DNA of 64,000 nt from Amycolatopsis sp. CA-230715 (GTDB lineage: Bacteria > Actinomycetota > Actinomycetes > Mycobacteriales > Pseudonocardiaceae), in the NCBI RefSeq assembly GCF_018736145.1, contig NZ_CP059997.1, positions 3,409,501 to 3,473,500 on the forward strand, read 5' to 3'. This document shows positions 28,501 through 37,500 of this stretch, one piece after another (the first letter of the stretch is position 1; every line of letters starts with the position of its first letter). Under the pieces are notes generated by a model. That model ran no database searches and had not been told where the DNA came from. It saw nothing but the letters and a program-made list of their open reading frames with translations. The position numbers and the translations under genes are program-made.

Positions 28501-31500
28501 GAGTAGATCTGCTGCCACTCGCCGACCTGCTCTGCTTCGACCTCGGCGCGCGCCCCGGCGTCCACATCGGCCGGAACGACGTAACCGACCAGGCGCTTCA
28601 GACCGGGGGCCGAAGGATCGTCGCGCGCGATCACGGCGGCCTGCGCGACCAGTGGGTGTCCGGAAAGGACGGTTTCGATCTCGCCCAGTTCCACCCGGTA
28701 GCCGCGGATCTTGACCTGGTCGTCGGTACGGCCGAGGAAGTCCAGGTTGCCGTCCGGACGGCGTCGCACCAGGTCACCAGTGCGGTACATTGCGGCACCG
28801 GGACTGCCGAACGGATCGGCGACGAAGCGTTCGGCGGTCAGCGCGTGCCGGTGCAGGTAACCGCGGGCGAGGCCGAGACCGCTGATGTACAGCTCGCCGG
28901 GCACTCCGTCGCGGACGGGCCGCAGCCATCGGTCGAGGATGTGCGCACGGGTGTTCCAGATCTCGCGGCCCACGGTCGGGGTCGCGCTGTCTTCGGTGCC
29001 GCCGCCGAGCGTGTTGATCGTGTATTCGGTAGGACCGTAGAGGTTGTAGCCGTACACGCCCTCGGTGTCGCGCAGCCGCGCCCACACCGATTCGGACACC
29101 GCTTCCCCGCCGAGCAGCACCAGCACCGGTCGATGACCGCCGTTGTCGTCGCGCAGCATGCCTTCTTCGAAGAGCAGGTGCGCGTAGGTCGGCGTCACGT
29201 TGACGACGTCGATCCGCCGCGCGTCGCAGTAGGCGACCAGCGCGGCCGCGTCGCGGCGGAGTTCCTCGTCGCAGATGTGCACTTCGTGGCCTTCGACGAG
29301 CCACAGCAGCTCTTCCCACGACATGTCGAACGCGAACGAAACCGTGTGCGCGATCCGCAGCCGCCTGCCGCCCGCCGAGGCGATCGCCGGGCCGAAGATG
29401 GCTTCCTGGTGGTTGAGCTGCATGTTCGTCAGGCCGCGGTACGGCGTGACGACGCCCTTGGGCTTACCGGTCGAGCCGGAGGTGTAGATGACGTACGCCG
29501 GGTGCTCCATCCGGTCCGCGCGGTCGCGGGCGAACAGGGGCCGCTCGGCGTCTTCCACCGAGTCCGCGGAGAACGTTTCGAAATCCACTGTGGACAGTAG
29601 CTCGGTGTCCACCACGAGCAGCGGTTTCGCGTCTTCGAGCATGAGCGCGATGCGGTCCGCCGGGTAGTCCAGCTCCAGGGGCAGGTAGGCGGCACCGGTG
29701 CGGAGCACCGCGAACAGCGCCACCACCATGTCGATCGACCGCGGCAGGCCGAGCGCGATCACCTGCTCCGGTTCCGCGCCGCGCGAGAGCAGGAACCGCG
29801 CCATCCGGTTGATCCGGCCGTCCAGCTCGGCGTAGGTGACCGTCTGTTCGCCGAAGACGCAGGCCACCGCGTCCGGCGTGCGCGATGCCTGCGCCGCCAA
29901 CAGGTCCGAGATGGTGTCGTCCCCGATAGGACGGTCGAGCGGCGCGGAGACCGTCTCCTGTGGACGGAGGTCCAGCGAGCCGACCTGTGCCGTGCCGTCG
30001 CCGCTGAGGAGGTCCACCGCGACGAGGAACCGGCCGAGCAGGTCCTCCGCCAGCTCGCGGTCGATGATCTCCGGGCGGTACGACAGCCGCACCCGCAGGT
30101 TCGCCGCCGGTGTGACGACGAGGCCGATCGGGTAGTGCGTCGCATCGACGCTGTCCGAGGTGGTGATGTCGTAGCGGTGCCGGAACTCGTCGAACGCGTC
30201 CTCGTCGGCGAAGTTCTGCAGCACGTAGATCGCGTCGAACAGCCGCGCGTGGCCCGCCTCGCGCTGGATCTCACCCAGCCCGTAGTACTCGTGGGCCATC
30301 AGGGAAACGCGCTGGTCCTGAACACGGCGCAGCAGGTCGAGCACGCGCTCGTACGGGTCGAACGCGACGCGGACCGGGATGGTGTTCAGGAACAGCCCGA
30401 TGATCTTGTCGACGTCGTCGATCTCGGCGGGACGACCGGCCACCGTGCTGCCGAACACCACGTCGTCCCGGCCGACGACGACGGCGAGGGCGAGCGCCCA
30501 CCCGGCGTTGAGCACCGTGTTTATGGTGAGGCCGTGCTGACGGGCGGCCGAGCGCAGCCGCTCGCTCAACTCGTCGCCGAGTTCCGCGCGGCACTGCTCC
30601 GGCACGCTCGGCTCGTCGGAGGCCGGACCGAGCAGGGTCGGTTCCTCCAACCCGTCGAGTGCCTCGCGCCAAGCCGCGGCCGCTTCCGCGGTGTCCTGTT
30701 CGGACAACCAGTCGAGGTAGTCGCGATAGGACCCCGGCACCGGAAGCCCGCGATCGTCGCCGCCGCGTTCGTACAGGTGGAAGAGCTGTTCGAGGAAGAC
30801 GCCCTCGGACCAGCCGTCCCACAGCAGCAGGTGGTGCGTGATCACCAGCCGGTCGCGTGCCGCACCGAGGCGGATCAGCGTCATCCGGCACAGCGGCGGC
30901 GCGTCGAGGACGAACCGGCGGGCCCGGTCGGCTTCCAGCAGGCGCGTGACCTCCGCGTCTTGCTCATCCGCCAACATTGTCGACAAGTCGACTACATCGA
31001 GCGGAATCTCCCGGTTACCACCGGCGATGATCTGGACCGGCCCGCCGCGTCCCTCGCTGGTGAAAGCGGCCCGCAGGTTGGGATTGCGGCCGAGCAGCGC
31101 GGCACCTGCGGCGCGCAACCGCGCCTCGTCGACCCGATGGCCGAGTTCGAACAAATCCTGCACGGTGTAGACGTCGAGCGCCGCGGTGTCGTAGCTCGCG
31201 TGGAAGAAAAGCCCTTCCTGCAACGGCGAAAGCGGCCAGGTTTCCTCGGCACTGGCCTGCTCGCGCAGCGCGGCGAGCCAGCCGTCGCTCAGCTCCGCGA
31301 CGTCCTTTTCGGACAGTCCGCCGGACGGCCACAGCCAGCTGGCGGTCAGGCTCGGGCCGTCCGCGGTTTCCTCGCAGACGATGTCGATCTGCACCGCGTA
31401 CGGCAGTCCTAATCCTGCATCGGGGGCGATCGCCACCGCTTCCGCGGCGACCGTCCAGTCGCCGTCGTCCGGCACCGGACCGCGGCCGAGGTAGTTGACC

Positions 31501-34500
31501 AGCACCTGCGCGGACGCCGCCCCGGCCAGCAGTGGCGCCGTCTGCGCGTTGAGGTACCGGAGCATGCCGTACGAGATGCCCCCGTCGGAGACCGTCGCGT
31601 CGCGGCCGAGCCTGACCGGTTCGATCGCGGTGAACCAGCCGACCGTGCGCGCGGTGTCCGAACCGGACACGTCTTCGCGGCCGTGCCGTTCCAAGTCGAC
31701 GAGCAGCTCGCCGTCCCGGCCGCGCCACCGGTTCACCGCGACGTGCAGCGCGTCCAGGAGCTTGCCGGTGACGTCGCCCGAGAGCAGCGGTTTCGTCTCG
31801 GCCACCGAAAGCCGGGCGACGCGCCGGGATGCGGATCCGAAGGTGCCGCCACCGCGGTACTCCGGCAGCAGCTCCGCACCGGGAGCGAGCGTCTCGGTCC
31901 AGTGCGCCAGGTCGTCGAGGCGGTGCCGGGCGTGGGCCTGTTCGGTGACCGCCTTCGAGAAAGCACGCATCGAGGTGCCGGCCGGTTCGAGCACCGGGGT
32001 GACGCCACGCGACACCGCTTCCCACGCGGTCACCAGGTCCTCGGCCAGGACGCGCCACGACACCCCGTCGATCGCGAGGTGGTGCACCACGAGCAGCAGG
32101 CGGCCCGGTTCGTCGGCACCCGCGTCGAAGAAGACGGCCTGCACCATGGCCCCCGCTTCGGGGTCCAAGCGGTCGGCCGCCGCCGACGCCTCGTCGGCCA
32201 CCAGCGCGCGAAGATCGTCCACAACGGACACCCTGCGCAGCACGTCGACGGCTGAAACGGTTCCGGCGGGCCGGGTTTCGAGTGTCCACACAGCACCGCC
32301 GACGACCGTCAGCCGGACCCGGAGCGCGTCGTGGTGGTCGAGCAGCGCTTGCAGGACCGAGGCCAGCGCTTCGACGTCCGCGCCGATCGGCGTGCGCACC
32401 AGCATCGACAGGCTGAACCGCCCGATCGGGCCGCCGCGTTCGCGCAGCCAGTGCACGATCGGCAACGGCGGAACGTCACCGACACCGTCCTCCGCTGCCA
32501 CGGGCTCGGACGACGGCGCGGGGCCCGCGAGCGCGGCCAGTGCCGCGGGTGTCCGGTGTTCGAAGACCTGGCGCGGGCTGATCTTCATGCCCCGCTTGCG
32601 GGCGCGGCTCGATACCGCGATCGACAGGATGCTGTCGCCGCCGAGCCCGAAGAAGTCGTCGGACGGCGCGACGCCGGTGATGCCGAGCACCTCGCCGAAG
32701 ATCTCGGCGAGCACGACCTCCGCCGCCGTCCCGCGCTCCCGTGCGACGTGGGCGCGGGTGGCGCTCGGCGCGGGCAACGCCTTGACGTCCAGCTTTCCGC
32801 TGGGGGTCAAGGGAAGTTCGTCGAGTACGACGAACGCACTCGGCACCATCGGCGCGGGCAGTACCGACGCCAGCCGTTCGGACAGCGCAGCACTGTCTAC
32901 AGTGGATTCTCCGACGAGATAACCGATCAGGGAGTTTTCCCGGACGGTCACGGCCGCTTGGGCGATCCCGGCCTGCCGCACGAGCGCCGCTTCGATCTCG
33001 CCGAGTTCGATCCGGTTGCCGCGCACCTTCACCTGACGGTCGGTGCGGCCGAGGTACTCCAGCGCACCGTCCGACCGGCGAAGCACCAGGTCACCCGTGC
33101 GGTACATCTGCCCACCCGTCGCCCGGCCACCACCCCCCAACGAGGCGCTCCGCGCCGCTGTGCCTGTCGGGCCCCCGAACGGATCAGCGACGAACCGCTC
33201 CGCCGTGAGCGCGGCGCGGCCATGGTAGCCGCGAGCGAGTTGGACGCCCGCGAGGTACAGCTCTCCCGGGGTGCCGTCGGGCACCGGCCGCAGTGACGTG
33301 TCGAGCACGTGCAGGCGGGTGTTCCACACCGGACGTCCGATAGGGACGGTGGTGCTTTCGGCGTCACCACAGGGGAACCAGCTGACGTCGACCGCGGCTT
33401 CGGTCGGCCCGTAGAGGTTGTGCAGCGGAACCCCGGTGAGCGCCAGCCAGCGCGTCGCCGTGTCGCCGGGGAGTGCCTCTCCGCTGGAGAACACGCGGCG
33501 CAGCGTCGACGAGAACGCGGGATCGTCGATCTCGCGCAGGAAGGCGGCGAGCATCGACGGTACGAAGTGGACGGTCGTGATCGACTCGCGCCGGATCACC
33601 TCGGCGAGGTACTCGGGGTCGCGGTGCCCGTCGGGCCGCGCGAGTACCACGGTCGCGCCTTCGACGAGCGCCCAGAAGAACTCCCACACCGAAACGTCGA
33701 AGCTCGACGGCGTCTTCTGCAGCACCCGGTCACCGGGTTCGAGCCCGTACTGCCCCTGCATCCAGGCCAGCCGGTTCACGATCGCGCGGTGGCTGACCAG
33801 CACGCCCTTGGGACGTCCGGTGGAACCGGAGGTGTAGATCAGGTACGCCGGATTGTCCAGCACGGCACGGGAAACCACCGGCTCACCGGTCGTACCGGAA
33901 CGGACATCGACGTACTCGATCCCATCGAGCACGGGCACGGCGGCATCGGCGAGCACCACCTGCCGGGCACCGGAGTCGGCGAGCATGAACTCGATCCGCT
34001 CGGCCGGGTAGTCGGTGTCCAGCGGCAGGTACGCGGCGCCGGTCTTCAGCACCGCGAGCAGCGCGACCATCAGTTCCGCCGAACGGGGCACCGCGACCGC
34101 TACGACATCCTCCGGTCCGGCGTGCAGCCTCGCCGCGAGTGCGTCGGCGCGCGCATCGAGGTCCGCATAGGACAGTTCGGTGCCTTCGAAGACGACCGCG
34201 GTAGCCGACGGGGTCTTCGCGACCTGCGCGGCGATCGCCTGCGCGAGCGTGCGGTCCGGTACCGCGTGCGCGGTCGCCGCCTGCTCGTCGATGCGGTCGT
34301 GTTCCTGGCGTGACAGCACATCGAGCCGCGCGACCCGGGAACCCGGCGCCGCCGCGATGGACTCCAGTACGCGCACGAGGCGCTCCGCGAGCTGCCGCAC
34401 GTCCCGTTCGGACAGACGGCTCGCGTCGTGGTCGAACTCGATGCCGATCCGGTCGCCGGGGAGGACGAGCAGCGTCAACGGGTAGTGGCCCGCGCCGAAG

Positions 34501-37500
34501 AACTCCAAGCCGTCGAAGGCGAGAGTGCCGCCCGCGTCGGTCAGTTCGCGGTCGAGCGGGTAGTTCTCGAACACCAGCAGCGTGTCGAACAGTTCGTCGA
34601 ACCCGGCCAGGCGTTGCAGGTCCGCGAGCCCGAGGTGCTGGTGGTCGAGCAGTTCGGCCTGTGCGGCCTGCACACCGGTGAGGACGTCACCGAGCGTGTT
34701 CGCCCCCGGTGCCCGCACGCGGACCGGCACCGTGTTGGCGAACAGGCCCGCCATCGCTTCGATCCCGGGCACCTCGGCCGCGCGGCCGGACACCGTCGTG
34801 CCGAACACGACGTCGTCCCGGCCGGTCACCGCGCCGAGCAGGAGTCCCCACGCGGTTTGGAAGACGGTGCTCAGCGTGACGTGATGTTCACGGGCGACCG
34901 CGATCAAGCCGTTGGTCAGCTCCGCCGACAGTTCGGTCCGGACCTGTTCGAGGTGGAACCGCGCGGGGTCGGCTTCGCCGTCCACCAGTGAGGTCGGCGC
35001 GTCGAGCCCGGCGAGTTCGGTTCGCCACGCGGACAACGCCGCCTCGCGATCCCGAGTGGACAACCAGCCGAAGTACTCTCGGTACGGTGTGACGACGGGC
35101 AGCGCCGACGCGTCGCGGCCGTAGAGCGCGAACAGATCACCGATCATCACCGGGGTGGACCAGCCGTCGGAGACCAGGTGGTGCAGGGTCAGCACGAGCC
35201 AGTGCCGATCCGCGCCGCCCCGGACGAACGTCGCCGCGAGCAGCGGCGGGGCCGTGAGGTCGAACCGGCGGGCGCGATCCCGTTCGGCAACATCGTGTAC
35301 GTCCACTTCGGACACCACGCGCCACGGAAGCTCGGCGTCACCGATGATCTGGAGGACCGTTCCGTCGTCGCGCTGGCGGAACCCGGCCCGCAGCGGCGCG
35401 TGGCGATCGACGACGCCCTGCAACGCGCGCCGGAGCAGTTCCTCGTCGACGGGACCGCGCAGGCCGATGACCTGCTGCATCACGTACGCGTCGGCGGCCG
35501 CCTCGTCGAAGAGGGCGTGGAAGAACAGCCCTTCCTGCAACGGGGTCGCGGGCAGCACGTCGGTGAGTGAAGGTACCGCCGCGTCGAGTTCATCCACTTC
35601 GGACTGGTCAAGTGAGACCAGCGGGAAGTCCGACGGGCTGTGTCCGGCGGCATCGCACTCCGCCACCGCCGCGAGCGCGTCCAGCCAGTGCTGCGACAGT
35701 TCGCGGACCGAGTCTTCGGTCAGCACGGTCTTGGGCCAGCTGAACGTGGTGCTCAGTTCGGGGCCGTCGGCGGTGTCGCGGACGACTGCGTTGATTTCCA
35801 GCCGGTGGCGCAGCGGCATGCGGGGGTCGATGCCCGCGCCAATCGGGTTCGCCTCCGGCGCCGGGTGGAAGTCCTTGTCCTGACTGGAAAAGCGGCCGAG
35901 GTAGTTGAACAGCACCTGCGGCGCGGGTGCGTCCCGTAGCACCGGGTCGGCGTCGAGCAGTCCGTAGCCGATGCCGTTGCGCGGCAGTGCGCGCAACCAC
36001 TCCTTGACGCTCTTCACAGCGTCGCCGAGCGATCCGACGACGGGGTCGAGCCGGACCGGGAACATGCTGGTGAACCAGCCGACCGTCCGGGACAGGTCGA
36101 CCTCGCCCAGTTCTTCCTCGCGCCCGTGGCCTTCGAGATCGACGAGCACAGGCCCGTCATCGCCACGCCACGTGCGGACCGCCCGCGCGAGCCCGGTGAG
36201 CAGCACGTCGTTGACCGCGCCGTGCACGGCCGCGGGGACGGTGGTGAGCAGCGGCGCGGTTTTCCCGGCGGGCAGCGAAACCGTGAGCGAAGCGGCGACT
36301 CGGCCCGGTTCGCCCGTGCCGAGAACTGGGTCCGGTGTGGACACCTGGCGTCGCCACAACGGGAGTTCTTCGACCGGTTCGGTGGCAGCCAGGAGTTCCG
36401 CCCAACGCCGGAACGAGGTCGTCACCGGCGCCAGTTCCGCGCCGTCCCACGCCTGCGCGAGATCGTCGAGCAGGATGCGCCACGAAACGCCGTCGACCAC
36501 GAGGTGGTGCGCGACCAGCAGCAACCGGTTGTCCGCCTCGAACCAGACGGCCTGCAGCATCCGCCCGTCGCGCGGCGCCAGCCTGCCGACGGCCTCGGCG
36601 ACCTGCCGCTCATCGACGGTCGAAGCACGTTCGATGAGTTCCGAAGCACGCACCGATCCGGGATCGGGAACGGTCAGCGACCAGTCCTCGGAGAGGGTGG
36701 CGCGCAGCAGGTCGTGCCGGTCGAGCAGCGCTTGGAGCATCTCAGCCAGCCGTGCGAAGGTCAGCTCGGCGGGCACTGTGACCAATGTGGACTGGTAGAA
36801 GCCGTCCACTTCGGATGGGTCGGTGCCAGCGGCGAGCCAGCGCACGATCGGGGTCGGCACGACCACACCGGTCCCGTCGTCGGGTCCGTGCGCCACCGCG
36901 CTCTTGTCCTGCGCCACCGCGGCCAGCGCGGCGACCGTGCGGTGCGCGAACACCTCGCGCGGGGTGATCACCAGCCCGGCCTGGCGGGCTTTCGTGACCA
37001 GCCCGATCGCGACGATGCTGTCGCCGCCCAGTTCGAAGAAGCTGTCGTGGATCCCGACCTCGGGCAGGCCGAGCACCTCGGCGGCCAGTGCGGAAAGGGT
37101 GTGTTCGGCCGGGGTTCGCGGCCGGTCGCGCCCGGCGAGCCCGGCCCAGTCCGGTTCCGGCAGCGCCTTGCGGTCGAGCTTTCCGTTGGGCGTCAACGGA
37201 AGCGGACCGTCCATCCGCACCACGACAGACGGCACCATGTAGTCCGGAAGGGACGCTTCGACCTGCGCCCGCGCCTGCCCCGCGTCGGCGGCGCCGACCG
37301 TGTAGGCGACGAGGCGCTTGACCCGCCGGTGGTCCTCCAGCACCACGACCGCGGCCTGCGCGATGTCGTCGTGCCGCATGAGCACGCTCTCGATCTCGCC
37401 CGGTTCGATCCGGTACCCGCGGATCTTCACCTGCCCGTCGGCGCGGCCGAGGAAGTCCAGGTTGCCGTCGGAACGCCATTTCACCCGGTCACCGGTCCGG

